A stretch of DNA of 49,949 nucleotides from an uncultured Eubacteriales bacterium (GTDB taxonomy: Bacteria > Bacillota_A > Clostridia > Oscillospirales > Acutalibacteraceae), in assembly GCA_934454005.1 (NCBI GenBank), contig CAKSGI010000001.1, positions 1-49,949 on the forward strand, in the 5' to 3' direction. The position numbers and the translations under genes are program-made. This document shows, one piece after another, positions 18,851 to 27,827 of this stretch (the first letter of the stretch is position 1; each line of letters opens with the position of its first letter). Under the pieces are notes generated by a model, which was given only the letters and a program-made list of their open reading frames with translations, was not told where the DNA came from and did not search any database.

Positions 18851-18902
18851 TGCCGTAAAAAAAGTATCAGCGTAAACGGTGATAAGGAGGCTGATAACGG
18901 CA
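18851..18902 (-). promoter_or_regulatory. Structured leader with terminator-like hairpin before the M42 pair
   Basis: On the minus strand TATCAGC (18890-18896) pairs with GCTGATA (18865-18871), and a CT7 run follows (18857-18864), as in an intrinsic terminator. An outer stem, TGCCGT (18897-18902) with ACGGCA (18851-18856), encloses both hairpin and T-run and ends next to the M42 ribosome site. A good TATAAT -10 lies just upstream, so this could be either the folD operon terminator or a leader attenuator of the M42 genes. No known riboswitch class is recognised. Confidence 0.55.
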
Positions 18903-19007
18903 ACTTTTTAATTATAAAATATAATTTAATGGTTTAACATTGGTGGCCAAATGTTATGCGCCAAATTTTAAGCGCTAATATTTGTATGATTGTAAATCTG
19001 TTGTTTA

Positions 19008-19847
19008 TTAAGGATACGTGAGATTTACAGTATTTTTGAGTAACATTGCGATTGTCATAGGTCCAACACCTCCGGGAACAGGTGTTATGTAAGAAGCTAA
19101 ACTTTGAACATTACTAAAATCAACATCACCACAAAGTTTATTATTACTATCTTTGTTAATTCCAACATCTATTACAACTGCTCCAGGCTTTATCATATCT
19201 TTAGTAATAAATTTTGGTTTTCCAACAGATGATACCAAAATATCTGCGCTTCTACATATTTCTTTTAAACTTTTTGTTTTGCTGTGACAAATAGTAACCG
19301 TGGCATTGCTGTGCAGCAGCAACATAGCGGTTGGCTTTCCTACGATATTACTTCTACCTATAATTACGCAGTGTTTGCCTTCAACAGAAATATTATAAGA
19401 CTTTAAAATCTCCATAATACCGGCGGGTGTACATGGTAATAATTTATTATTGCCGAGTACGATCTTTCCAACATTTATTTCACAAAAAGCATCTACATCT
19501 TTTGAGGGATCTATAGATTCTATTACAGAGGTTTGATCTATATGGCTAGGTAACGGAAGCTGAACCAAAATGCCATGAGTATTTTTATCGTTATTTAATT
19601 TTTTTATTAAATTTATTAATTCGTTTTGTGTAACAGTGTTTGGCAACGAGTATTCTTTAGATTTTATATTAACCTCATTACAAGCATTTTTTTTATTGTT
19701 TACATATATTCTAGATGCAGGATCGTCACCAACGATTATTACTGCTAATACAGGTTTAATTCCTAAATTTTGTAATTTTCTTACGTTTTCAGCTACTTCT
19801 AATTTAACTTTTTTTGCAACAGCTTTGCCATCCATAATAATAGCCAT
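19008..19847 (-). CDS. folD: Methylenetetrahydrofolate dehydrogenase/cyclohydrolase
   Basis: 279 residues, normal for bifunctional FolD, which interconverts 5,10-methylene-, methenyl- and 10-formyl-tetrahydrofolate with NADP. The catalytic motif is SRIYVNNKKNAC with the Tyr and Lys; VQLPLPSHID, the NADP-binding GRSNIVGKPTAMLL and the C-terminal PVPGGVGPMT signature follow. AGGAGGT lies just before the ATG. It is the last gene of the yfmF-yfmH-lgt-folD run. Confidence 0.96.
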   Translation of the reverse strand: MAIIMDGKAVAKKVKLEVAENVRKLQNLGIKPVLAVIIVGDDPASRIYVNNKKNACNEVNIKSKEYSLPNTVTQNELINLIKKLNNDKNTHGILVQLPLPSHIDQTSVIESIDPSKDVDAFCEINVGKIVLGNNKLLPCTPAGIMEILKSYNISVEGKHCVIIGRSNIVGKPTAMLLLHSNATVTICHSKTKSLKEICRSADILVSSVGKPKFITKDMIKPGAVVIDVGINKDSNNKLCGDVDFSNVQSLASYITPVPGGVGPMTIAMLLKNTVNLTYP

Positions 19848-19867
19848 ATTTTGACCTCCTAACGAAG

Positions 19868-20686
19868 TTATTTCGCAACAATATTGTTTACTTTTTTGAT
19901 TTTAAATATTGTTAAAAGTGTTAAAGAGATTATAACACTTAAACATGCTAACACTTGAGAAACTTTCAGGTTTATAAATGGAATCATTAAACTATCAGTT
20001 CTAAGACTTTCAACAAAGAAGCGTTCAATGCCATACCAGGCAATATATAGTAAAAATATTTGACCATTATATTTTCTAAAGTTTCTACTGAATATTTCTA
20101 ATAATATAAATCCTAATAAGCACCACAAAGATTCGTATAAAAAGCAAGGATGGACAGGACTCTGAGTTTCTAAAAGAGTGTTTTCGCTTATCATTCCCCA
20201 AGGAAGATTAGTTGCAGTTCCAAAGGCCTCCTGATTTATAAAGTTTCCCCATCTGCCGATACATTGTCCTATTAAAAAACTAATGGAGGCAATATCCAAA
20301 GTGGCAAATATATTTATTTTTTGAATTTTAGCAACAATAACACCTACAATGAATGAGCCTATTATTCCTCCATATATAGCAAGTCCACCTTCATGAATTT
20401 TGAATATATATGATGGGTTTTTTAAATAAAAATCGCTAGGATAAAATATTACGTAGTATAATCTGGCACCTATTATGCCAGCTATTAATCCTAAAATTAT
20501 AACATCAATGAGTTTGTTTTTATCAATTTCAAATCTTTTTGAATTTAGCATTGCGTATCCTGAAGCTAAAATAAATCCTATTGCTATGATGATTCCATAC
20601 CAATAAATTTTGTAATCACCAATAGAGAAGGCAACAGGATCTATTGTAAATTCAATTCCAAGCCCGGGAAATGCTACATGATACAT
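19868..20686 (-). CDS. lgt: Prolipoprotein diacylglyceryl transferase
   Basis: 272 residues with about seven membrane helices. Lgt moves diacylglycerol from phosphatidylglycerol to the lipobox Cys of prolipoproteins in the plasma membrane. Diagnostic motifs are HEGGLAIYGG and the Lgt signature GRWGNFINQEAFG. Its start overlaps the stop of the YfmH gene by one base (TAATG) with GGAGG upstream, so translation is coupled. A likely client, the 606-residue lipoprotein at 25806-27626, is in this window. Confidence 0.96.
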   Translation of the reverse strand: MYHVAFPGLGIEFTIDPVAFSIGDYKIYWYGIIIAIGFILASGYAMLNSKRFEIDKNKLIDVIILGLIAGIIGARLYYVIFYPSDFYLKNPSYIFKIHEGGLAIYGGIIGSFIVGVIVAKIQKINIFATLDIASISFLIGQCIGRWGNFINQEAFGTATNLPWGMISENTLLETQSPVHPCFLYESLWCLLGFILLEIFSRNFRKYNGQIFLLYIAWYGIERFFVESLRTDSLMIPFINLKVSQVLACLSVIISLTLLTIFKIKKVNNIVAK

Positions 20687-21975
20687 TAGTTATTTCCTCC
20701 TTTTATAGGAGAAACAATAGATAGAGATGAGTTGTCAGTGTTTAACTGTTCATTTAATCTGTTGTTTATATCCTCTAAGGAGCATGAAATAACTTTGTTA
20801 ATATAATCGAAAAATTCTCTATTAGAAAATGCAAAGCTTATTAATGAATTTGCTATATTTTTTGTACTGTTAAGAGAAGATAAAATTTTTCCGTAAACGG
20901 ATCTTTTAGCAAGATTAAATGTTTTATTGTCTATTTTATTTTTATGAAGTTTATCTATTTCTTCTTTTATTATTTTTGCTGTTTGATCAGGATCCTTGGA
21001 TTCACCTGAAAATATGACTGCAGCATATCCGGGCCCATCAAAATATTCGTTGTCAAAAGAGGAATTTATCAAATTGTTGTCCATTAACCTGTTATATAAT
21101 GAGGAAGACTTGCCAGCTAATATTTCTAATAATATATCTGTTTGAGCTATTTTAGATGAGTTTAAGGTTAATTTATTTAGTGATTCTTTAAAACCTAATT
21201 GAAATATTGGAACTGAAATTTCGAAATGTTGTTCAATTCTTTGGCGAACGACTGATTCGGGTTCTTCCGGGAATATGTTTTCTATTTTGTAAGATTTTTT
21301 ATCTGGTAGAAGTGAGTCAATTAAGTTTAGTGTTTTAGTTTCATTAATATCTCCACAGATGCATATTGCCATGTTTTTGGGGGTGTAAAATGAGTTGTAG
21401 CATTTATATAATTTTTCTGCGGTTATATTTGATATAGATTCTACAGAACCGGCTATATCTATTTTGACAGGATGATTATGATACATTGCTTGGAGAAGGT
21501 TAAATAGGACTTTCCACTCAGGATTATCATCATACATTTTAATTTCTTGTCCGATAATTCCTTGTTCCTTTTGAACAGTTTGTTCTGTAAAATAAGGGTC
21601 ATTAACAAAATCGATTAAGATTTTTAGAGATTCTTCAAAATTTTCTGTACATGAAAACAAATAACATGTTTTATCAAATGATGTATATGCATTGGCAGAA
21701 GCACCTGTTTTTGCATATTTTGAAAAGGCATCGCCATCTTCACTTTCGAATAATTTGTGTTCTAAATAATGAGCAATTCCATCAGGAACTTCAGTAATGT
21801 TAGAGTTCTCTGATAATTTAAACTTTGTATTAATTGAACCATATTTAGTTCCGTATATGGCATAAGTTGAGCTATAGCCTTCTTTTTTATAGAGGTATAT
21901 ATCAGTCCCAGATCTATGAGTGGCTTTTATATATTTTTCGCCAATACAATCATTTTTCATTTCGATTATTTTCAT
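20686..21975 (-). CDS. M16 family zinc peptidase YfmH-like (catalytic partner)
   Basis: 429 residues. The inverted zinc motif HYLEH (about 68-72) and the downstream ligand Glu region EQGIIGQEIKMYDD are both kept, so this subunit should be active. The second half is the non-catalytic M16 repeat. It lies 16 bases after its motif-less partner, the usual M16 pairing. The database family name I recall links YfmF/YfmH to EF-P 5-aminopentanol modification; the direct substrate is unknown. Confidence 0.88.
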   Translation of the reverse strand: MKIIEMKNDCIGEKYIKATHRSGTDIYLYKKEGYSSTYAIYGTKYGSINTKFKLSENSNITEVPDGIAHYLEHKLFESEDGDAFSKYAKTGASANAYTSFDKTCYLFSCTENFEESLKILIDFVNDPYFTEQTVQKEQGIIGQEIKMYDDNPEWKVLFNLLQAMYHNHPVKIDIAGSVESISNITAEKLYKCYNSFYTPKNMAICICGDINETKTLNLIDSLLPDKKSYKIENIFPEEPESVVRQRIEQHFEISVPIFQLGFKESLNKLTLNSSKIAQTDILLEILAGKSSSLYNRLMDNNLINSSFDNEYFDGPGYAAVIFSGESKDPDQTAKIIKEEIDKLHKNKIDNKTFNLAKRSVYGKILSSLNSTKNIANSLISFAFSNREFFDYINKVISCSLEDINNRLNEQLNTDNSSLSIVSPIKGGNN

Positions 21976-21991
21976 ATTAAAACCTCCTTAT

Positions 21992-23263
21992 TTAATCGTT
22001 TTTATCAAGAACATAAATTGTATCTAAACTTACTTTTTTTGCGGCGTTTATGATGTCTTCTTTTGTAACATTGTTAATTTGTTCTGCTTGTTGTTCTGGT
22101 GTTAAGATATTATTGTCAAATATTTGGGAGATATAAAAGTTTTCAAGGCCTTTTAAGCTATCTGATAAGCTTTTATAATAGTTAGAAAGAGAGAGTTTTA
22201 TGGAGGAAATATCTGTTATATCGAAATCTCCGTTTTTAATGGATTCTAATTGGTTAAGAATTTCATTTTTAGCTTTTTCTATATTTTCCTCTTCAACGCC
22301 GCTTTCTACCATAATTATACCTTTAAATTTGTCATATTTTGCAATGCAATAATAACAAAGGCTCATTTTTTCTCTTACGTTTAAAAATAGTTTTGAATGT
22401 GGTGTTCCTCCAAACAGTGCATTCATAACTCTTGCTGCATTTACTTTGTTGTCAGGTAAGGCAATACCTGATCTAAATCCCATAACAAGCTTACATTGAG
22501 AAACTTCCATTTTATCCTTGTATTCATTAACTTTATCAGATGATTTTATTATTTCCGTTTGAGCTAAAGGAGAAAAATTTCTTTTTAGTAAAGATAGTTC
22601 TTTACTAAAAATTTCAAATGTTGCTTTATAATCTGAGTTTCCGATCATTATTATTTCTATTTGCGAAGTTTTTATAATATTGTTCCATGCTTTATATATG
22701 TCCTTACCTGTTAAACTTGAAATTTGTTTTTTAGTTCCGAATCTATTTGTCCCAAATTTTTCGTTAGCACACATTAATTCCTCACATCTAAGTTTAGAAT
22801 AAATTCTTTTATCGTTGAATTCTGAGTCTATTAGTTCTGTTAGTTGACGTTTTTCTTGTTCAGTATCCTCTTTATTAAATTCATTGTTTTCTAAATTTGG
22901 ATTGAATAGAATTGAACACAATAATTTTGTTATATTTTCTGATACTTTTTTTTCATTTAGTGAGTATTCATCATTTATTCCAGTAATTGATATAGTTAAG
23001 GCCTGATTATCACCTACTTTATTTACAGATTGATTTATTTTTGCTCCATATAATTCTGAAAGTTTTTCATTCATTTTTACAAGGCTGGGGTAATCTTTGC
23101 ATGATCTACTTAGTATTAGAGGGATTATTGCGTTTATAGATGCGGTCTCAGGACTAAGTGGCAGGATCATTGTAACAGAGATTCTGGTTGTTTTAAAGCG
23201 AGTATCTTTTATAGAGAGAAAGTTTACGCCGTTGCAAATTTCTAATTTTTTAACGTTTTTCAT
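21992..23263 (-). CDS. M16 family protein YfmF-like (inactive partner)
   Basis: 423 residues from the ATG at 23263, nine bases after a GGGGG site; the in-frame TTG at 23272 is next to that site and less likely. It has the two-half M16 fold (FGGTPHSKLFLNVREKMSLCYY marks the second half), but where HxxEH should be it reads IPLILSRSCKD, so it lacks the zinc ligands. It probably helps the following YfmH subunit bind peptide substrates. First gene of the four-gene operon. Confidence 0.88.
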   Translation of the reverse strand: MKNVKKLEICNGVNFLSIKDTRFKTTRISVTMILPLSPETASINAIIPLILSRSCKDYPSLVKMNEKLSELYGAKINQSVNKVGDNQALTISITGINDEYSLNEKKVSENITKLLCSILFNPNLENNEFNKEDTEQEKRQLTELIDSEFNDKRIYSKLRCEELMCANEKFGTNRFGTKKQISSLTGKDIYKAWNNIIKTSQIEIIMIGNSDYKATFEIFSKELSLLKRNFSPLAQTEIIKSSDKVNEYKDKMEVSQCKLVMGFRSGIALPDNKVNAARVMNALFGGTPHSKLFLNVREKMSLCYYCIAKYDKFKGIIMVESGVEEENIEKAKNEILNQLESIKNGDFDITDISSIKLSLSNYYKSLSDSLKGLENFYISQIFDNNILTPEQQAEQINNVTKEDIINAAKKVSLDTIYVLDKND

Positions 23264-23302
23264 TGTATTCAACCCCCTGAAAATTTTTGCATATTAACTA
23301 TA

Positions 23303-23311
23303 ATTATAGCA
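23303..23311 (-). promoter_or_regulatory. Extended -10 promoter of the yfmF operon
   Basis: On the minus strand TGC is followed directly by a perfect TATAAT (23303-23308). The -35 is poor. It lies about 40 bases before yfmF. Confidence 0.5.
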
Positions 23312-23352
23312 TATGTGAGAAGTTTATAAAAGCAATTAAAGCATATATTATA

Positions 23353-24300
23353 TTATTTAAGCATGGCAGCACCAATTATACCTGCATCATTGCCCAAAGA
23401 AGCAAGACATATTTTTGTTTGCTTTGTAGAATACCTGCTATATCTTTCATTTTTAACTGTTTCCTTTAAAGGATTTAAAAGAGTTTCGCCTTGTTTACTT
23501 ACGCCTCCGCCTATACATATGATATCTGGTTGAAATATATTTACAATATTTGTAATTCCACATGCGAGATATGAAATATATTTATCGATGACTTTTTTGG
23601 CGAGTTGGTCACCGTTTTTTAGAGCTTTGAATGGAGTTACAGCAGATACGTTTTTTATATTTCCTCCAATATATTTCCACATTATGCTGTTATTTCTAGT
23701 AGAAGTTAAAGCTTTTTTAGTCAAGTATGCTAATCCAGAGGCTGAAGCGTAGCGTTCAAAACAACCTTTTCTTCCACAGGAGCATTTTGTTCCGTTATGG
23801 ACTATAACCATATGTCCTAATTCAGCGCCGTTAAAATTGGATCCGGTATATATTTTACCGTCTATAATTATGCCGCCGCCAATGCCGGTACCTAGTGTTA
23901 CAGCTATTGCTGATTTATATCCTCTCATAGATCCGGCAATATATTCTCCATACGCAGCAGCATTTGCGTCGTTTTCTATTTTAATCGGTTTTTTTGTTAG
24001 CTTAGTCATCGTTTCTACTATTTTCCAATTATGAAAATATAAATTAGCGCAAAATTCAACTATACCAGTTTCTTTATTTGTAGAACCAGGAACACCAATT
24101 CCAATAAATTTAATATCATTCATGGTTAAAGAGGCCTTTTTTAGAACATCAAAACATAAATTGGCCATATCTTTACAGATTTCGATTTCTGGACGTGGAA
24201 TAGCTGTTTTACAAGTTGATTTTGCTATTATTTTATAATTAGAGTTAACTACTCCGGCAACAATGTTTGTGCCACCAAGATCTATTCCTAAATAGTACAA
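23353..24300 (-). CDS. ROK family glucokinase
   Basis: 315 residues from a TTG at 24300, nine bases after AGGAGG. The reading frame stays open much further upstream, but those starts would run into the divergent tcdA promoter region and lack a ribosome site. ROK motifs are LGIDLGGTNIVAG (ATP phosphate), IENDANAAAYGE with the catalytic Asp, GTGIGGGIIIDG, and the zinc site CSCGRKGCFE. This suggests glucose 6-phosphorylation in the cytosol. Other hexoses or ManNAc are possible. Confidence 0.88.
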   Translation of the reverse strand: MYYLGIDLGGTNIVAGVVNSNYKIIAKSTCKTAIPRPEIEICKDMANLCFDVLKKASLTMNDIKFIGIGVPGSTNKETGIVEFCANLYFHNWKIVETMTKLTKKPIKIENDANAAAYGEYIAGSMRGYKSAIAVTLGTGIGGGIIIDGKIYTGSNFNGAELGHMVIVHNGTKCSCGRKGCFERYASASGLAYLTKKALTSTRNNSIMWKYIGGNIKNVSAVTPFKALKNGDQLAKKVIDKYISYLACGITNIVNIFQPDIICIGGGVSKQGETLLNPLKETVKNERYSRYSTKQTKICLASLGNDAGIIGAAMLK

Positions 24301-24335
24301 TTTTAATATCCTCCTAAAAAAATCCTTTGAAAATA

Positions 24336-24344
24336 TGATATAAT
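24336..24344 (+). promoter_or_regulatory. Extended -10 promoter of tcdA
   Basis: TGA followed by TATAAT (24339-24344), with no clear -35, about 50 bases before the tcdA start. Confidence 0.5.
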
Positions 24345-24393
24345 ATAAATGAACAATAATCAATTGGATTATATGACAAAAGGAGCACATATT

Positions 24394-25119
24394 ATGAGTG
24401 GAGAATTTATAAGGTCTGAATTATTATTAGGATATGATAATATAGAGAAATTAAAGCAATCTAAAGTTGCAATATTTGGAATAGGCGGAGTGGGATCTTA
24501 TGTTACAGAAGTTCTTGCTAGAAGCGCTGTAGGCTCATTTGTGCTTGTTGATGATGATGTAATAGTAGACTCTAATATTAATAGACAAATAATAGCACTT
24601 AATAGTACATTAGGAAAAAGTAAGGTTGATGTGGCTAAAAATAGAATTTTAGATATTAATAAAGATGCTAAAGTTACAACATATAGGATGTTTTATACCA
24701 AAAATAATATTATAAGCGATATGTTAGGTGACTGTGATTATATTATTGATGCAATAGATACGGTATCTTCAAAGATAGAGCTTATTTGTGAATCCAAAGA
24801 AAATAATAGGCCTATAATAAGTTGTATGGGAACAGGGAATAAATTGAATCCGTTATCTTTAAAAATTGCGGATATTTATGAAACAAAAATGTGTCCTTTG
24901 TGTAGAGTTATGAGAAAAGAATTAAGATCAAGGGGAATAAAAAATCTAAAAGTTGTTTACTCCGAAGAACCACCAATAAGGCCATTAGATAATGAAAAAG
25001 CTCAGAACGATACATCTTTACATAAAAAAAGAAAAACAGTTGGGAGTGTATCATTTGTGCCATCTGTTGCCGGGATAATAATAGGATCCGAGGTTGTAAA
25101 GGATTTGCTTGCAGAATAA
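24394..25119 (+). CDS. tcdA: tRNA threonylcarbamoyladenosine dehydratase (ThiF/MoeB fold)
   Basis: 241 residues from the ATG at 24394 behind AAAGGAG. TcdA cyclises the t6A base at tRNA position 37 to ct6A with ATP. The nucleotide motif is FGIGGVGSYVTEVLARS, followed by VDDDVIVDSNINRQ (E1-like Arg/Gln adenylation segment) and CDYIIDAIDTVSSK. The conserved SCMGTGNKLNP and PSVAGIIIGSEVVKDL are typical of TcdA rather than ThiF or MoeB. No sulfur-carrier gene is nearby. Confidence 0.9.
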   Translation: MSGEFIRSELLLGYDNIEKLKQSKVAIFGIGGVGSYVTEVLARSAVGSFVLVDDDVIVDSNINRQIIALNSTLGKSKVDVAKNRILDINKDAKVTTYRMFYTKNNIISDMLGDCDYIIDAIDTVSSKIELICESKENNRPIISCMGTGNKLNPLSLKIADIYETKMCPLCRVMRKELRSRGIKNLKVVYSEEPPIRPLDNEKAQNDTSLHKKRKTVGSVSFVPSVAGIIIGSEVVKDLLAE

Positions 25120-25179
25120 TATACAATAAACATTAGATTTTGAGTTATTGCGGTCTATAATTTGAAACGTTTTAAAAAT

Positions 25180-25791
25180 TCACAATGTATTTTGGGAAAA
25201 TCTACAACCACAGTAGTTTTGTCTATACAAATTATATTTTTCTGATAAAATGATTGATCGTTTAAATCCGTCTTTCTTCTTAAAATCAGAGTATAGGTAT
25301 TTTATACCATAAAGGTCAGAAAGTTCTTTACCTATCTCATTTAATTTTTGAGAGTTTTTAAGAGGACTAATTGATAAGGTTGTGGTGAAATAATCAAAGT
25401 TATTTTTCTTTGCAATTTTTGCTGTTTTTTCAAGCCGTAACTTATAACATTTGTAACATCTGTTTCCACCTTCCTTATCATTTTCATTGCCGTTTACGGT
25501 TTGTAAAAATTCATATTCATTATACTCAACGTCTAAAATATTTACATCATTTTTGGTAGGAAATAAATTGATGAATTTTTTTTGTTCTTCTAATCTTTTA
25601 AAATATTCAGTCTCAGGATAAATATTTGGATTATAAAATAATATTGTTATTTTGAAAATATGAGAGAGATATTCTATAACATAAGAACTACAAGGGGCAC
25701 AACAACTATGCAATAAAAGAGAAGGTGTTGTACTTAAATTACTTATTTCTTTTAAAATTTCTTCTAATTTTTTTTGATAATTTACTTTCAT
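25180..25791 (-). CDS. queH: Epoxyqueuosine reductase QueH
   Basis: 203 residues, the usual length. QueH reduces epoxyqueuosine to queuosine in tRNA, replacing QueG, with a metal/Fe-S centre bound by Cys. LLHSCCAPCSSYVIEYL (about 27-43), CYKCYKLRLEKTA and the C-terminal YRQNYCGC supply the Cys set. No other queuosine genes are in view. It starts 14 bases after the large lipoprotein gene and is likely co-transcribed. Confidence 0.92.
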   Translation of the reverse strand: MKVNYQKKLEEILKEISNLSTTPSLLLHSCCAPCSSYVIEYLSHIFKITILFYNPNIYPETEYFKRLEEQKKFINLFPTKNDVNILDVEYNEYEFLQTVNGNENDKEGGNRCYKCYKLRLEKTAKIAKKNNFDYFTTTLSISPLKNSQKLNEIGKELSDLYGIKYLYSDFKKKDGFKRSIILSEKYNLYRQNYCGCRFSQNTL

Positions 25792-25805
25792 AAAATTCCC
25801 CTTAA

Positions 25806-27626
25806 CTAAATATCTGATAAAATTTCATCTATGTTTTTTCCTTTTTTAGAATTATTTTTTTTAAGAGTTTTTTTAGGTATTTTTTTATTTGTTTTATGTT
25901 TTACAAATATGATTATAGAAAATACAAATATGAAGTATATGATTAGCATTCCGACGATAAAGAATACACCGCTCGGGTTTAGTATGTTTGAATTATATTC
26001 TATTTCAATATCAGAGACATTTAAATTTATAGAAATATCATCTTTTACTCCAGAGTTGAAGTCAGTTGAATCAACAGTTTTTATTAAATACGGCGTTGTG
26101 TATGTAAGTTTAGCAGTGTCTTTTTTGTTTTTTTCATGTATAGTATATTTTAGTGGAATTCCTGATATGTCATTTAATAATGAAGATTTTATACAAAATT
26201 TATCTGTTAAAACAGCATTATTGTAGGCCCTAAACTTATTTTCTTTTATCGAATATGATATATGATTTTCACTCCCAAACATTTTTTTAATACAATTATC
26301 CAACTCGTCTATACTTCCACTAATAGAAGAATGACAAATTAGATTTTCATCATTTTCTTTGGGAGAAATATTAATATTAGGAATGGCAATCAAATAGTTT
26401 ATAGAATAGTTAAACGATGCTAGATTATCCTTTGTGTAGTTTAAATTTATATTTCTAGAAAAATGACCGTTTCCTTCAACTACTAAGTCTATGTCTATTG
26501 AATCTGGGATAAATGTTTCTATTTCTAAAATTTTTAATTTTGTTATTAAATTATTATTTGTAGCTGAAAAAGTATCATTGTTATTTATTTGTCCGAAAGG
26601 TTCCCAATTAAACTTATTGTATATAAAGCCAGAATTTAAACTTTTAGGAGAACTATATGTGTAATTAACTAGTACAGGTTTAGCACTTTCTGTAAGGTAT
26701 AAAGATGTGTCTATATATTCTTCAAATATTTGTTGCTTTTTTAATACAGATGTATTTTCAGAATCATAATAATATTTTATAGAATCATTGAATGTAGAAT
26801 TTAGAATCATTGAAGTAACTTTTCTTAGGTTTTCCATACTTAGGTTATAATAAGATATTTTAAAATCTTTTGAGTTTTCAGTATCAATCCATTCAGAATT
26901 AAAGCTAAAATTATTGTCAATTCTTGAATTCATATAACTTAATATAGAATCGCCTAGTTTATTATATGTGTATGATGGAATAGAAATAGTTATAGTTCTG
27001 TCAAAAGTATTATTTAATGTGTTTTTTGTATCTATGGATATACTATTTATCGGATTATAGTCCATATTATTAAAATGGATTTTGTTGTCCGTTTTATATA
27101 TTGAGTCACCCAGAATGAGTTGAGTTTCTGCGCAGTTAAAATAAGTTTTAATGTTTTTTAAATTTGGATCTTTAGACATTTTTTGAGGTATAAATGATAA
27201 AATATCTAAACTGTCGAAGTCTTCATAAACGATACTACCGTTTGTAAATATAGTGCTTGATTCACACAATGTTATGTTAGGATTAAGGCCCATTATTGAA
27301 CTTAATTTTGATGAATATTCATCTTTAGAGGAAAAATTTATGGTGAATATATAGGATATATAAGCGTCATTAGACAATTTTTTATATTCCATAATTTTAG
27401 GACAATTGGATTCTATTAATGAGTCAAGAAAATATTCTTGTTCAGAGTTTATACCTATAGTATTCGATGAAAAGTTACATGTCATAGTTCTAGAACCGGA
27501 AAAGTTTTTATCGATTTGTAAAGTTGTATAGATAGATGTGGTTTTGTTATTTTTGCATCCACATAATGTGCAAATTAAGACTACAATTATTGATAATGTA
27601 AAGGCAATTTTTAGTTTTGTACTCAT
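25806..27626 (-). CDS. Large lipoprotein of unknown function with C-terminal membrane helix
   Basis: 606 residues. The N-terminus is a lipoprotein signal with lipobox LCGC, so lipidation at Cys 24 is expected. A long outer part (about 25-548), rich in Ser, Asn and Thr, looks beta-rich. A membrane helix (about 549-572) follows, then a Lys-rich cytoplasmic tail (KHKTNKKIPKKTLKK...). Two membrane anchors on one chain are unusual for a lipoprotein. I recognise no family; the segments near 40-60 and 330-400 vaguely recall LppM-type domains, but weakly. It has its own promoter, and queH follows 14 bases downstream. Confidence 0.75.
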   Translation of the reverse strand: MSTKLKIAFTLSIIVVLICTLCGCKNNKTTSIYTTLQIDKNFSGSRTMTCNFSSNTIGINSEQEYFLDSLIESNCPKIMEYKKLSNDAYISYIFTINFSSKDEYSSKLSSIMGLNPNITLCESSTIFTNGSIVYEDFDSLDILSFIPQKMSKDPNLKNIKTYFNCAETQLILGDSIYKTDNKIHFNNMDYNPINSISIDTKNTLNNTFDRTITISIPSYTYNKLGDSILSYMNSRIDNNFSFNSEWIDTENSKDFKISYYNLSMENLRKVTSMILNSTFNDSIKYYYDSENTSVLKKQQIFEEYIDTSLYLTESAKPVLVNYTYSSPKSLNSGFIYNKFNWEPFGQINNNDTFSATNNNLITKLKILEIETFIPDSIDIDLVVEGNGHFSRNINLNYTKDNLASFNYSINYLIAIPNINISPKENDENLICHSSISGSIDELDNCIKKMFGSENHISYSIKENKFRAYNNAVLTDKFCIKSSLLNDISGIPLKYTIHEKNKKDTAKLTYTTPYLIKTVDSTDFNSGVKDDISINLNVSDIEIEYNSNILNPSGVFFIVGMLIIYFIFVFSIIIFVKHKTNKKIPKKTLKKNNSKKGKNIDEILSDI

Positions 27627-27682
27627 GGGTATCCTCCGTTATGTAGAATGTAATGTATGCGATAAAGACATACAAAAAATGT

Positions 27683-27711
27683 TTTATATAGTTTGAGTGA
27701 ATTTATGACAA
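27683..27711 (-). promoter_or_regulatory. Promoter of the lipoprotein-queH genes
   Basis: On the minus strand TTGTCA (27706-27711), a 17-base spacer, then TATAAA (27683-27688). A GGAGG site precedes the ATG at 27626. Confidence 0.6.
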
Positions 27712-27827
27712 TATTATCCCACAATGAGAAATCTAATGCAACAATCAATTTTTTATAAAAGTTGGGAGCTATATATTTTTCATAATGAATTTGTTTAGGA
27801 ATTAAAAAATAGGAGATATAAGCTTTT

